From: Acidobacteriaceae bacterium | Lineage (GTDB): Bacteria > Acidobacteriota > Terriglobia > Terriglobales > Acidobacteriaceae | DNA: 64,000 nucleotides | Assembly: GCA_030041515.1 (NCBI GenBank) | Contig: JASHNS010000089.1 | Coordinates: 1 to 64,000 of the forward strand | Reading direction: 5' to 3' | Part shown: in pieces, positions 8,066-17,296 of the stretch | Position numbering within the stretch: the first letter of the stretch is position 1 | How the letters are laid out: every line of letters begins with the position of its first letter | Made by a program: the position numbers and the translations under genes | The notes under the pieces: generated by a model | Told to the model about the DNA's origin: nothing | Databases searched by the model: none | The model's input: the letters and a program-made list of their open reading frames with translations, nothing else

Positions 8066-10594
8066 TTAGACCAGGCCGCCCATCCGCGGATCGCTGAAGC
8101 CAGGGCGTCCGGTTTCGACGCGGCCAGCGAAGCTTGCTTCCGCATCGGAACCGCTGCTCTTCACGGCGAAGTCATACCAATTGTGGCTTCGTCCCAGGTG
8201 CAGGGTCACGACTTTCTCGTCGCCGGGGTGCACATGGTGCGACATGGAGCGCGCCTCAGAGGAATTGTCCTCAATAACGGCCTCCACCGTGCGATTCCCT
8301 GTGTTGCGCAGATGCACCCGAACGTTGCCGGTGCACCTTCCGTCCCGCACCTCGTATTCCAAATGGACAAGCAGCGGGCGCGAACTCCCGTTCCCACGGA
8401 AAGAGCGGTAGAAGCCGTTCGGCCCATGCACTTCGATCGCGTATTGCGCGTTTGCAAAGAGTGTCAGCGGAAATTGCTGCGTCACCGTGTCTCCTGAACG
8501 AACCGCCCACGTCGCTGCGCGCATCCCATCCACTGCGCCCTCAGTGCCCTGGCTTAGATTGCGCAGGTAAACGTTGAATGGCGCACCTGCCCCATCGCTG
8601 CCAAATAATTTGTTCCCCGCCGTCATCCGCAGCTCGAAGGCCTTGCCGTCCTTGCTTAGCTCGCCTTCCGCATACAGCTCGTAGGGCAGCGCGCAGGCGC
8701 GGCGGATCCCCGCTTCCTGGCGGGGCATCAGTGAGGACCCCGCGGGCGAGCGGTTGATCTCCGCGATCCCAGCCGCATTCAGAGGTTTGTAATTGGAGGG
8801 AATCTCCTTGTAACGAGCTTTCTGGATGCCGATCACGAACTGGTCGCGGTTCAGAAAGTCCAGCTCCGGCTCCTTCGGATCGTAGGGCCTGAAGACCGAA
8901 GTGAGGTTGCCGGAGATAGCGCGCCGCCATGGGCTGATGTTCTCCTCGCGCACCGTCTTGCCGAGCTTCTGCTGAACGAACTGTTCGAGAAACATCAGCG
9001 TGGAGGTGTGGTCGAAGAGCTGCGAGTTCACCCAGCCGCCCCGGCTCCACGGCGAGGCGATGATCATGGGCACGCGGAAGCCCAGGCCGATGGGGCCGGT
9101 TCGCGCCTCTTTCTCCGGAACGCCCTGCACCAGCTCATCTTCCTTATAGGTGTATTCAAGGCCGGTGTCGATGCCGGCGGAGGCTCCGCCCGTCCAGGGC
9201 CGCTTCGGATCGGCCGCGACAAACGATGGCGCGTGATCGAAGTAGCCGTCATTCTCGTCATACGTGAGAACGAAGATCGTCTTCTTCCATACCTCCGGGT
9301 TCTTTGTCAGGATATCCATGACCTCAGAGACATACCACGCGCCGTACCATGGCGCTATGGGATGGTCGGAGAAGTTCTCGGGCGCGGTGAGCCACGAAAT
9401 TGTCGGAAGATTCCCATCCTCGACGTCCTTGCGGAATTGGCAGAGGATGTCTCCTTTCGGTACGTTCATGGCGAGTTGCTTGCCATTGTCCACAAAAGGC
9501 AGAGATGCGAGCGTGTGATAGTCGGGGTCGACAGCGTTCGTGACAAACGCCGCGTGAAACAGCGCTTTCTGCTGCGGCGTGAGCTGTCGATAGCGAGCTT
9601 CGCCACTGTTCTCAAGCGCTGCCTTACACTTCGCGATGCGCTTTTGCGCATAGGCCATGCGCGACTTCAGGTCATCGATCTTGTCGGGATCGTTGGCCTG
9701 GGAGAGTTCGCCCTCAAGCGCGGCCATTTCCGCGGTGTAATGAGCGATCTCTGCCTGCTGTTCCTTAACGTATCCGGGATACGCCTCGATATTGTAGGCG
9801 GCGAAGAGTTCGAGAATATTGCAGCCGAAATTCCCCAGCCATGCGTCGTACTCGTCGCTAAGGCCCGAATACGTCAGCTCATTTTGATAGAACTTCCAGC
9901 TGATTCCGGCCTCCTGCAATCGCTCCGGGTAGGTCTTCCAGGACATGCCCAGGCGGAAGTACTGATCGTTTCGCATGTAGACCTTCGAATCTGTGCTCTG
10001 CCGGTCGCGCACGGTTCCGGTCCAGAAGCAGCTGCGATTCGGCGTGGTGCTGGTCATGATGCCGCAGTAGTTCTGATCGCAGACCGTGAAAGCGTCGGCC
10101 AGCGCGTAGTAGAACGGAAGGTCTTCCCGGGTATAGTGGCCCATGGTCATAGGCACGCTGGCATACTGCGCATTGTACGAGCGCTTGGCATCGAGCCAGT
10201 CGTTATGCCGGCCCTCGTTCCAGGCGTCGACCTGACTGTTGCGCGAATGAGGGATGGAGCCCATCCAGGTGATGCGCGTGTCGTGCATATCGAGCCGCCA
10301 GGGCGCATAGGAGATGCCGGCTTTGTCCGTCTGCACGAAGACTGAATTGCCGTTGGGCAGGCGAATCGCACGCGGATCGTTGAAGCCCCGCACACCCCGG
10401 AGCATGCCAAGAGCGTGGTCGAAGGAACGGTTTTCCTGCATCAGGATGACGATGTGCTCAGCGTCCAGCCAGGTCGAGCTAGGCTCGGGCGCAATGGCAT
10501 AAGCACGCCGAATCGAATCGGGAACGAAGCCGGAGACTCCGGCCGCTCCCGACAACAGGGCGGCAAACTTCAGAAAGTCGCGTCGTGTCTTCAT
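8066..10594 (-). CDS. Phosphocholine-type phospholipase C, Tat-exported
   Basis: 842 residues. The N-terminus carries a twin-arginine signal (MKTRRDFLKFAALLSGAAGV). The catalytic alkaline-phosphatase-like part begins IVILMQENRSFDHALGMLRG, contains TPNRSCFWTGTV, and has the conserved DENDGYFDHAPS segment (about residues 445-456) that contributes metal and active-site residues. Two C-terminal beta domains typical of bacterial non-haemolytic phospholipase C follow (YELYAEGELSKDGKAFELRM, then LLVHLEYEVRDGRCTGNVRV). Family members split phosphatidylcholine or related lipids outside the cytoplasm. The gene appears monocistronic. Confidence 0.9.
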   Translation of the reverse strand: MKTRRDFLKFAALLSGAAGVSGFVPDSIRRAYAIAPEPSSTWLDAEHIVILMQENRSFDHALGMLRGVRGFNDPRAIRLPNGNSVFVQTDKAGISYAPWRLDMHDTRITWMGSIPHSRNSQVDAWNEGRHNDWLDAKRSYNAQYASVPMTMGHYTREDLPFYYALADAFTVCDQNYCGIMTSTTPNRSCFWTGTVRDRQSTDSKVYMRNDQYFRLGMSWKTYPERLQEAGISWKFYQNELTYSGLSDEYDAWLGNFGCNILELFAAYNIEAYPGYVKEQQAEIAHYTAEMAALEGELSQANDPDKIDDLKSRMAYAQKRIAKCKAALENSGEARYRQLTPQQKALFHAAFVTNAVDPDYHTLASLPFVDNGKQLAMNVPKGDILCQFRKDVEDGNLPTISWLTAPENFSDHPIAPWYGAWYVSEVMDILTKNPEVWKKTIFVLTYDENDGYFDHAPSFVAADPKRPWTGGASAGIDTGLEYTYKEDELVQGVPEKEARTGPIGLGFRVPMIIASPWSRGGWVNSQLFDHTSTLMFLEQFVQQKLGKTVREENISPWRRAISGNLTSVFRPYDPKEPELDFLNRDQFVIGIQKARYKEIPSNYKPLNAAGIAEINRSPAGSSLMPRQEAGIRRACALPYELYAEGELSKDGKAFELRMTAGNKLFGSDGAGAPFNVYLRNLSQGTEGAVDGMRAATWAVRSGDTVTQQFPLTLFANAQYAIEVHGPNGFYRSFRGNGSSRPLLVHLEYEVRDGRCTGNVRVHLRNTGNRTVEAVIEDNSSEARSMSHHVHPGDEKVVTLHLGRSHNWYDFAVKSSGSDAEASFAGRVETGRPGFSDPRMGGLV

Positions 10595-11193
10595 AGTGAG
10601 CTCTGTGACACTTGTAGTATCCCCTGGCGCGGGCGACGCGCGACGTGCCGCAGCGTACCCAGGAAGTTTTTGCGCGACTGCTCATAGTCGAATTTCTGGA
10701 GTCTTCGCAAATTTCGGCCCGCGACTGCGGGACAACTGCCGGGGTTTTGGCCGTTGATGAGACGGTTGGCTCGCAGGGACGGACGAGGTGGCCGTTATCG
10801 AAATGCCGGAGGATATGCTCGTGCGGGTCAGGGAGGCACTTGGCAAGAGTGCGCGGGCCAAAGTTGCTAACCACGCATTCGGGGGATTTGGAGCGAGTTG
10901 CTTGATTCGCGAAACACTGCCGGTTCGCTCGACACCCTGAGTCGGGCCGCGCAAGTGCTTGGACAGCACCTTGTCGTCAGAATCGGGACTTTGAAGTCTC
11001 CTCAAGGCCACGCACGCCGGACTCGGTGCCGTACCACCGCGAAAACTGGTACCTAACGGCCACTTTTGAGCGCACGATTAGCAGGAAACGCCGATCAGAG
11101 CGATGTCCTGTCTCGCCAATCGATACCCAACCAGACAAACCACTCAAAACAACGCGACTTCTCAGGACGTATCAGCCAGGATTGAAGGCAAAG
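10595..11193. other. Non-coding interval upstream of the first riboswitch
   Basis: About 600 bases holding the phospholipase promoter region on the minus side. The open frames here are short, arginine-rich and unsupported. I see no gene. Confidence 0.4.
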
Positions 11194-11223
11194 TTGACGC
11201 GCAGTCCAATGGGAAGAAATACT
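11194..11223 (+). promoter_or_regulatory. Sigma-70-type promoter for riboswitch 1
   Basis: TTGACG (11194-11199), 18-base spacer, AATACT (11218-11223). The predicted start is about 10 bases downstream, just before the aptamer. The promoter closely resembles the one in front of riboswitch 2 (minus strand, 17722-17751), including bases of the spacer and the TGAANCCGAGC that follows. Confidence 0.6.
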
Positions 11224-11233
11224 GAATCCGAGC

Positions 11234-11287
11234 AGGTGTTGGAGTCCACTTCGACCGCCCCTCGCCAGAGGGGAAGATGACTCCTAC
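11234..11287 (+). ncRNA. Fluoride riboswitch 1 (U6/A38 variant)
   Basis: It matches the crcB-motif layout. P1 is GGTG (11235-11238) with CACT (11247-11250), enclosing the loop TTGGAGTC. Next comes the joining GACCG, then the P3 hairpin CCCCTC-GCCA-GAGGGG, then AAGATGACTCCT. The loop GGAGTC pairs perfectly with GACTCC as the pseudoknot. Counting from the known Thermotoga aptamer, position 6 is U and position 38 is A instead of the usual A and U. The expression platform is unclear: ACTCCT could pair with AGGGGT at 11304-11309. It precedes the MutS-like pair. Confidence 0.82.
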
Positions 11288-11397
11288 GAGTATGGAACTC
11301 GGAAGGGGTGTGCCTTGCTCTCACGAATCAGGATTGGAATGCGCCGGGGATCCTGCGCCGTCATGCCAGAATCAATTCTTCGGGTGAGGCATGGCCA

Positions 11398-13026
11398 GTG
11401 ACAGCGCCGGACCCAATGACCACGAAAGGCGCCGCGGACTCGGAACCTGCGGCTATCGCCGCTGATAGGTTTGAGAGCATCCTGTTCCCGAACCGCCAGT
11501 CTCCGGCTGAGATCGACAGCCTGCGCCAGCCAGAGTGCTTCTCTGACCTGAATCTTGATCAGGTCGTCGAGACAGCGACGGCAGGGCGCGGGGAGTACAC
11601 CCTGCAGCCGTTCTTTTTCGCCACGTCGAGAGACCCTGCCACGATTTACTATCGCCACGATGTTTTCCGGGACCTCGACAATCCGGCCGCAGGGAATTGC
11701 GTTCGAGTGTTCGCAACGGCGATGCAAGAGTTGCGCGGGCATCTGGCCCAGGCCGGGAAACATTACTACACCCTCCAGAAGCAACGGTGTTTCCTCGATG
11801 CTGTGGACGTTTACTGCAGGGCGTTGCGCAGACTGGCGGATGAACTGGCGACGACTGCGCTTCAGTCGGAGGGTTTGAACCGGCTTCGCAAATACCTGGC
11901 GGACACCTTCGCCGCTCGGGATTTCCGCGACATGGAGTCCGAAGCCGGAAAGCTCATCGATGCGCTGGGACAGGTCAGATACGCGCTCCTGATCGATGGG
12001 AAACGGATCACTGTGCGCCGCTATGAACCGGAGCCGGATTACGGCGCAGACGTGCTGGAGACCTTTGAGAAATTCAGACAGGGATCGTCGAAGGAATACC
12101 GCTTCGATTTCCGCTTCAACGCGGAGATGAACCACGTCGAGGCCGCGATCCTGGACCGGGTGGCTCGGCTGTATCCCGAGGTCTTCTCTGCGCTCGCCGA
12201 TTATTGCTCGCATCACGCAGATTTCCTGGACCCCGTGATAGCCCGATTCGACCGTGAAGTGCAGTTCTACCTGGCATGGATTGAGTACGCCCAGCGGTTC
12301 AAAGACGAAGAGCTCTCTTTCTGTTATCCCGCGGTATCGGATCAGGCCAGGGCCGTGTTCGCAAACGAAGCTTTCGACCTGGCTCTGGCAGAGAAGCTTC
12401 GTGTGGACAAGAGCAGCAAGGCCATCGTGACGAACGATTTCTCTCTGACTGGCATGGAGCGGATCATCGTCATTACAGGACCGAACCAGGGCGGCAAAAC
12501 CACGTTTGCCCGGATGTTTGGTCAACTCCATTACCTGGCGAGCCTTGGCTGTCCCGTTCCGGCAAAGGAGGCCAGCCTGTTCCTCTGGGACCGGCTGTGC
12601 ACGCATTTCGAGAAAGAAGAGAACGTCGACGATCTCACCGGAAAGCTGGAGGACGAACTGCTCAGAATTCACGGGATTCTGGAATCCGCGACTTCCGACA
12701 GCATCCTGATTATGAATGAGAGCTTCCTCTCGACCACGCTGAACGATGCGCTCTTCCTCAGCCGCAAGGTCATGGAACAGATTGTGAAACTGGACATTCT
12801 CTGCGTGTCCGTTACCTTCCTGGACGAACTGTCCTCCATGAGCAGGAGCACGGTCAGCATGGTGGCAACCGTCGACCCGATCGTTCCGTCACGGCGGACA
12901 TTCAAGGTTATCCGCAGGCCCGCGGACGGCTTGGCCTACGCCGTTGCTATTGCGGAAAAGTACCGCCTCACACATCACGACGTGAAGGCGCGAATCAGCC
13001 GAAACGCCGGGGAGGGAAGGGCGTGA
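11398..13026 (+). CDS. MutS-like ATPase A
   Basis: About 542 residues from GTG 11398, which has GAGG eight bases upstream; ATG 11416 is the alternative. The C-terminal half is a MutS-family ABC ATPase: Walker A GPNQGGKTTFARM (from about residue 361), then the Walker B region SDSILIMNESFLSTT. The middle is helical and resembles the MutS core/lever. The mismatch-binding and connector domains of true MutS are absent, so this is not a classical mismatch-repair MutS. It overlaps the next gene, a paralogue, by four bases. MutS-like genes have been reported downstream of fluoride riboswitches in other bacteria, as I recall. Confidence 0.8.
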   Translation: MTAPDPMTTKGAADSEPAAIAADRFESILFPNRQSPAEIDSLRQPECFSDLNLDQVVETATAGRGEYTLQPFFFATSRDPATIYYRHDVFRDLDNPAAGNCVRVFATAMQELRGHLAQAGKHYYTLQKQRCFLDAVDVYCRALRRLADELATTALQSEGLNRLRKYLADTFAARDFRDMESEAGKLIDALGQVRYALLIDGKRITVRRYEPEPDYGADVLETFEKFRQGSSKEYRFDFRFNAEMNHVEAAILDRVARLYPEVFSALADYCSHHADFLDPVIARFDREVQFYLAWIEYAQRFKDEELSFCYPAVSDQARAVFANEAFDLALAEKLRVDKSSKAIVTNDFSLTGMERIIVITGPNQGGKTTFARMFGQLHYLASLGCPVPAKEASLFLWDRLCTHFEKEENVDDLTGKLEDELLRIHGILESATSDSILIMNESFLSTTLNDALFLSRKVMEQIVKLDILCVSVTFLDELSSMSRSTVSMVATVDPIVPSRRTFKVIRRPADGLAYAVAIAEKYRLTHHDVKARISRNAGEGRA

Positions 13027-14585
13027 AGGCATTTCTGATGTACGTCGGCCGAGACTTCGATCCGCAGGAGCCGCTGCCTGCTAACGCGACTGATCTGATG
13101 CAGGACTTGGGATTGGAAGTGATCTTTGGCGCCATGTCCGGCGGCGATCCATTTCTTCAGGAAGTGGCGAAGAACGCAGTGCTGTCGAGCCTTGCGGAAC
13201 AGGGCGAGATCCTGTATCGGCAACAGATTCTGATCGACGCGATGGCGAATCCGGAAGTCGTGCGCGGCCTCTACGATCTGGCTGTTGAAGCCATCGAGCG
13301 GGAGAAACACATCTGGGGCTGGATGACCACAAGATATCCGAATGAATTGCTGCATCGTTCGGTTGAAGTGATGGAACTCTTCGCGGATAGGCTCTCCCGT
13401 CTCCGCCGGATTGCGGACGAGCACGGGCCACGATTTCAGTCGACGGGATTCTGCCGATTCTTCGCCATGTTGCGAACGGAGCTGGATGACGAGTACCTGC
13501 GCAGGGTTCGCGACCACCTGGCGCGGTTAGCCTTTCGCGGCGGAGTGCTGATGAGCGCCGATCTGGGCCCTGAGAACAAAGGAGTCGATTACGTTCTGCG
13601 CAAGCCGCCCGATGCGCGGGGAGGCTGGCTGGCGCGGCTTCAGGAGTGGGTCTCGCACCTGGGCGAGGAGCCGCAGGAGGCTTATACCTATGAGGTTGCG
13701 GAACGAGATGAGGCCGGATTCAACGCCTTGTCTGAACTGAAGAGCGAGGGGATTGCCCCGGTCGCCGCGGCGCTGGCGCAGTCTACGGATCACATTCTGA
13801 GCTTTTTCAAAATGCTGCGACTGGAGCTGGCCTTTTATGCCGGTTGTCTGAACCTTCGTGACCGGCTTACCGCCAAAGGTGAACCAATTTGCATCCCCAA
13901 GCCTGCCAATCTGGGTGAGACCGTGCTTTCTGGCCGCGGACTTTACGACCCGGCTCTGAGCCTGAGCATGGAAAGCCGCGTTGTTCCCAACGACGTCGAT
14001 GCCAACGGCAAGGAGTTGGTGATCATCACCGGCGCAAATCGTGGCGGCAAATCCACGCTGCTGCGCGGGCTGGGCCTGGCTCAGCTCATGATGCAATGCG
14101 GGATGTTCGTGCCGGCCGAGTCGTTCCGAGCGACCGTGTGCAGCGCTTTGTTTACTCACTTCAAGCGCGAAGAGGATTCCGGGATGAAGAGCGGCAAGTT
14201 GGACGAGGAACTTGCGAGAATGAGCGCCATCGTGGACAGGCTGACGCCGCACTGCCTGGTTGTCCTGAACGAGTCGTTCGCCTCGACCAATGAGCGGGAA
14301 GGATCGGAAATTGGTCGACAGATCGTGCGCGCTCTTCTGGCTTCGCAAATCAGGGTGTATTACGTCACCCACATGTACGACCTGGCACGCGGATTCTTTG
14401 CGGAGTGCCTCTCCAGCGCGCTGTTTCTGCGCGCCGAGCGCCTCGCCGATGGCGAGCGAACCTTCCGGTTGACGGAAGGCGAGCCGCTGCCTACGAGTTT
14501 TGGCGAAGATCTCTACCGGCTCGTTTTTGCACAGCCAACGCAAGCCGCGACTCCCGCTTCCTCGGGAGCTACGTCTGCGACATGA
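13023..14585 (+). CDS. MutS-like ATPase B
   Basis: 520 residues starting at GTG 13023, which overlaps the stop of the upstream paralogue. The N-terminal and middle parts are helical (MTTRYPNELLHRSVEVMELF). The ATPase domain has Walker A TGANRGGKSTLLRGLGLAQL (about residues 336-355), a region equivalent to Walker B (CLVVLNESFASTNEREGSEI) and a late VYYVTHMYDLARGFF segment corresponding to the D-loop/H-loop area. It lacks the mismatch-recognition domain. The two proteins probably form a heterodimer, as MutS-type ATPases need two nucleotide sites; this is inferred from the tight pairing. Confidence 0.8.
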   Translation: MKAFLMYVGRDFDPQEPLPANATDLMQDLGLEVIFGAMSGGDPFLQEVAKNAVLSSLAEQGEILYRQQILIDAMANPEVVRGLYDLAVEAIEREKHIWGWMTTRYPNELLHRSVEVMELFADRLSRLRRIADEHGPRFQSTGFCRFFAMLRTELDDEYLRRVRDHLARLAFRGGVLMSADLGPENKGVDYVLRKPPDARGGWLARLQEWVSHLGEEPQEAYTYEVAERDEAGFNALSELKSEGIAPVAAALAQSTDHILSFFKMLRLELAFYAGCLNLRDRLTAKGEPICIPKPANLGETVLSGRGLYDPALSLSMESRVVPNDVDANGKELVIITGANRGGKSTLLRGLGLAQLMMQCGMFVPAESFRATVCSALFTHFKREEDSGMKSGKLDEELARMSAIVDRLTPHCLVVLNESFASTNEREGSEIGRQIVRALLASQIRVYYVTHMYDLARGFFAECLSSALFLRAERLADGERTFRLTEGEPLPTSFGEDLYRLVFAQPTQAATPASSGATSAT

Positions 14586-14693
14586 GGCAGACTTTGCCAC
14601 TACCGACTCATCATCGCCTTTGCATTGAAGGCGAACGGCGAAAGGGCGCTAGGTACCAGCTCCGGGGGCGTTCAGCGTGAGTCGGAGAGTGCG

Positions 14694-14933
14694 ATGTCCT
14701 ATGTAAAGAACTCATTCACTGGCGAGAAAGCCCGACTTCTTGCCAGACGTGGGAGTTTGTCAACTCGCGGCATTCGGGCGCAGCCCTGGTGGCCGGAGGA
14801 AGTGTGCGAGAAAGTTGAGAGGATCGTATGGGTGGTCTACAGTCTGGGAGACATCGGAGATGATCTGCACGAATTTACCGCCTACGATAAGCGTGGCAAT
14901 GTACTTGGTGTCCGCCGCATCGAGCAACTCTAA
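14694..14933 (+). CDS. 79-residue protein, first of a tandem paralogous pair
   Basis: 79 residues from ATG 14694, with GGAGAG upstream. Key segment: RRGSLSTRGIRAQPWWPEEV followed by ERIVWVVYSLGDIGDDLHEF and AYDKRGNVLGVRRIEQL. The next gene encodes a protein with the same skeleton (GSLS, then PWWPEE, IVWVV, EF-AYD, and G-HRIE/RRIE). No known domain recognised. Its position behind the MutS-like pair and riboswitch 1 suggests it belongs to the same unit, about 110 bases after MutS-like B. Confidence 0.65.
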   Translation: MSYVKNSFTGEKARLLARRGSLSTRGIRAQPWWPEEVCEKVERIVWVVYSLGDIGDDLHEFTAYDKRGNVLGVRRIEQL

Positions 14934-14962
14934 CCAATAACAACGCGACGTGAGGCTTTGCA

Positions 14963-15202
14963 GTGCCGGATGTTCAAAAACCAATCGTCGGCGAAATTGC
15001 CAGACGCCTGGCGAGAAATGGCAGTCTGTCTTCCCGAACCACTCGCTGCCGTCCATGGTGGCCGGAAGAGATTTGCAGAAACATCGACAAGATAGTGTGG
15101 GTCGTGTCGGGACTGAACGAGGCTGGCAATTGTTGGCAGGAATTCATCGCATACGACGCGTGCGGAAGGCAGTTGGGATCGCATCGCATCGAAGGGGCAT
15201 GA
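14963..15202 (+). CDS. 79-residue protein, second of a tandem paralogous pair
   Basis: 79 residues from GTG 14963 with GTGAGG upstream. It aligns end to end with the preceding protein: ARNGSLSSRTTRCRPWWPEE, then IDKIVWVVSGLNEAGNCWQE, FIAYDACGRQLGSHRIEGA. The shared PWWPEE-(V/I)C-IVWVV-EF-AYD pattern shows a tandem duplication. Function unknown. Two tryptophans next to Pro and acidic residues look like a binding surface. Confidence 0.65.
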   Translation: MPDVQKPIVGEIARRLARNGSLSSRTTRCRPWWPEEICRNIDKIVWVVSGLNEAGNCWQEFIAYDACGRQLGSHRIEGA

Positions 15203-15294
15203 ATACGCAGGGATGATTCGGGGTCGTTGGTTGTGGCTGCTCGTGGTTAAGCCGGCATAGCTCATCATGGATGATTAAGGGATTGTGAGGTTCG

Positions 15295-15609
15295 ATGTAT
15301 CTCTCAAGGGTCTATGAAGCGGGAGCGACATCCCATCGGATTCGCTACGCCATTGACAACATTCTCCGCGACCGGGTGGTGAATGAGGGAGCCTTCCGAG
15401 TCTGCTTCGAGATGGGGGATGAAGATGTGGTGATGGTAGCGATTCTTCGCCGTGGATTGAGAAACCCAAGGTTGCGGATGGCACTGGAGCGCAGTCATCT
15501 CATCGATCTGACGCATTGGCTGGCGCGGTATCCGGATCTGGCAGAGGCTTACCTCGCGATTGGAAGCTCTGAGTTCCATGACGGTTGTGGCAACCGGCGG
15601 CGCATGTAG
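15295..15609 (+). CDS. Small hypothetical protein
   Basis: 104 residues from ATG 15295, with GTGAGG five bases upstream. Sequence begins MYLSRVYEAGATSHRIRYAI and continues with a plausible helical middle (RVCFEMGDEDVVMVAILRRG, then LRMALERSHLIDLTHWLARY). No domain recognised. It ends 11 bases before the stop of the convergent gene at 15620. It may be the last gene of the riboswitch 1 unit or independent. Confidence 0.5.
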   Translation: MYLSRVYEAGATSHRIRYAIDNILRDRVVNEGAFRVCFEMGDEDVVMVAILRRGLRNPRLRMALERSHLIDLTHWLARYPDLAEAYLAIGSSEFHDGCGNRRRM

Positions 15610-15619
15610 TCGCGCCACG

Positions 15620-15934
15620 TCAGCGTCGGTGCCCTTTGACACTCAGTGTCATGTGACATTCACAGGTGAATGCATCGGATGCGGGTGCGCGCTGATCGAG
15701 CCAACGCTCGAACTCGGCTTCTTCCTTGACACCGTGAACCTCACGATCAGGATTCAGCTGACCCCACTCGAACCATTTCCCGCTCAGCCACAGAAAATAT
15801 GGCGTGAGCAGCGCATCAGGACAGCGGTCCTTGTCAAGCACGAGCATCTGTTCCGAGGTCATGCCGTGGTCGCGAGCGTATGCGCAATACCGAAGCTGAA
15901 AATCTCCTTTATATCGGATCCTTCCCGTACGCAT
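15620..15934 (-). CDS. Small hypothetical protein
   Basis: 104 residues: MRTGRIRYKGDFQLRYCAYA, then RDHGMTSEQMLVLDKDRCPD and TPYFLWLSGKWFEWGQLNPD, ending in an acidic stretch. It reads like a folded cytoplasmic protein with many aromatic residues, but I recognise no domain. It follows the AAA ATPase gene (ends 16010) on the same strand across a 75-base gap that holds a perfect stem-loop. Confidence 0.55.
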   Translation of the reverse strand: MRTGRIRYKGDFQLRYCAYARDHGMTSEQMLVLDKDRCPDALLTPYFLWLSGKWFEWGQLNPDREVHGVKEEAEFERWLDQRAPASDAFTCECHMTLSVKGHRR

Positions 15935-15954
15935 GGTATCCCAACCTGTCTCCT

Positions 15955-15982
15955 GAACTCCTACCGGAGGAGGTAGGAGTTC
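15955..15982 (-). promoter_or_regulatory. Perfect 11-bp stem-loop between two minus-strand genes
   Basis: GAACTCCTACC (15955-15965) and GGTAGGAGTTC (15972-15982) flank a 6-base loop. There is no T run, so it is a weak terminator candidate. It lies about 20 bases before the start of the 15934 gene and could affect its translation or mark an RNA-processing point. Confidence 0.5.
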
Positions 15983-16009
15983 CGAATTCTGGAGTTCGCT
16001 ATGCGTCTG

Positions 16010-17296
16010 TCAGGACTCCGAAAGGAAGTACCTTTCCGCCGCTTTGATCAAAGAAGCGCGGTCAAGACACGGCTGCTTATCCTTGTACCTGGCAGCCCAA
16101 ACAATTTGATTGATTAAATCTCTGGGCTGGCATCCTCGTAATTCCTGATGATGCCGGCCCCGAATCTCGGCGATCAACTCACTGAGCAAGGCTGAGTCCA
16201 CTTCCACCCCCCGTTCGTTAGCCAGCCTGCGGAAAATCTCGCAGAACTGTTCGTCGGATGCCACAGCGATTTTGATTTTGGTCTGAATCCTCCGCAGAAA
16301 GGCGGCATCGACCAGTTCCGCCGGATTCATGTTGGTGACAAAGACCACAAGCATCTCGAACGGAATCTCGATCTTCTTTCCTCCCGCCAAAGTCAGAAAA
16401 TCGATACCGCGATCCAGCGGTACCACCCATCGGTTGAGTAACTCCTCCGGAGGCGTTCGCTGCCTTCCAAAGTCATCGAGAATCAGGACGCCGTTGTTCG
16501 CTTTCATTTGAACAGGACCGACATAGAATCCGGTGCTGGAGTTGAGTTGCAGATCGAGCATCTCCCCTGTAAGCTCTCCGCCGACCAGAACAGAAGGTCT
16601 GTGGCAGCGAACCCAGCGCTCATCTTCGTTCTCCTTATTTGGAACAGCCTGCTTGTGAATCATTGCGTCAAAAACAACGATAATGTTTCCGTCGACTTCA
16701 ACGGCGTATGGTATCCACACGTCGTCCACAGAGAGCACCCGCGAAATTGTTTCAGCGATGGCCGTTTTTCCCACCCCGGCCGGTCCGTAGAGGAAGATCG
16801 AAGCCCCGGAGTTCAGTGCAGTTCCCACCTCTTCGAGGGTTTTGCTCTCGATCACAAGATGACCAAACGCTCGCACGACATCCGATTCATGTACGACGAC
16901 ATTCCGCACGCTTTGCCTGCGTGCCTGAACTACGTAGTTCCGAAGAGAGACTGGCGCCGCGCCCGCATATTGACTCCGAGCAAGCAGTTCCAGAGCTCTG
17001 GCTCTGCCAGGCGATGTCACTGCGAGGTCAGGAAGACTACCTGACATGCCGGTAACCTGACAAAACTGATCCGCTCGCATTTTTGAAATGAGCTCGTTTG
17101 TAGGCTCGATCCCGAGTTTGATGTGATGAGAAAGATCGCGCGTCGACATTGGTCCGGACAGATAGAGGATCTTTAGCGCGATATCTTCGAGAACCGTCTG
17201 CCGTATACCGAGCTCGGTCAGGGATCGTGGCTTATGTTCAGGCCCGTCAAGGGACGCGTTCGGTCGACGATCGTTAGCATCAATTGCTGTGTTCAT
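16010..17296 (-). CDS. AAA-family ATPase
   Basis: 428 residues. The N-terminal third is a winged-helix-like region (LEDIALKILYLSGPMSTRDL, SHHIKLGIEPTNELISKMRA). The ATPase core has Walker A FLYGPAGVGKTAIAETISRV (about residues 168-187), Walker B GVLILDDFGRQRTPPEELLN, sensor 1 VVFVTNMNPAELVDAAFLRR with an arginine finger pair, and a lid that ends QPRDLINQIVWAARYKDKQP. It resembles MoxR/ClpX-like remodelling ATPases without a protease partner. Its start lies inside the upstream small gene, so the two are translationally coupled under riboswitch 2. Substrate unknown; a role in remodelling fluoride-damaged proteins is a guess. Confidence 0.8.
   Translation of the reverse strand: MNTAIDANDRRPNASLDGPEHKPRSLTELGIRQTVLEDIALKILYLSGPMSTRDLSHHIKLGIEPTNELISKMRADQFCQVTGMSGSLPDLAVTSPGRARALELLARSQYAGAAPVSLRNYVVQARRQSVRNVVVHESDVVRAFGHLVIESKTLEEVGTALNSGASIFLYGPAGVGKTAIAETISRVLSVDDVWIPYAVEVDGNIIVVFDAMIHKQAVPNKENEDERWVRCHRPSVLVGGELTGEMLDLQLNSSTGFYVGPVQMKANNGVLILDDFGRQRTPPEELLNRWVVPLDRGIDFLTLAGGKKIEIPFEMLVVFVTNMNPAELVDAAFLRRIQTKIKIAVASDEQFCEIFRRLANERGVEVDSALLSELIAEIRGRHHQELRGCQPRDLINQIVWAARYKDKQPCLDRASLIKAAERYFLSES

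Noticed and set aside
9008..10345. 445-codon plus-strand frame opposite phospholipase C
   Set aside because: Antisense shadow; the minus-strand protein has clear domains.
10645..11280. Short frames in the region before riboswitch 1
   Set aside because: Low-complexity arginine-rich translations; one runs into the promoter and aptamer.
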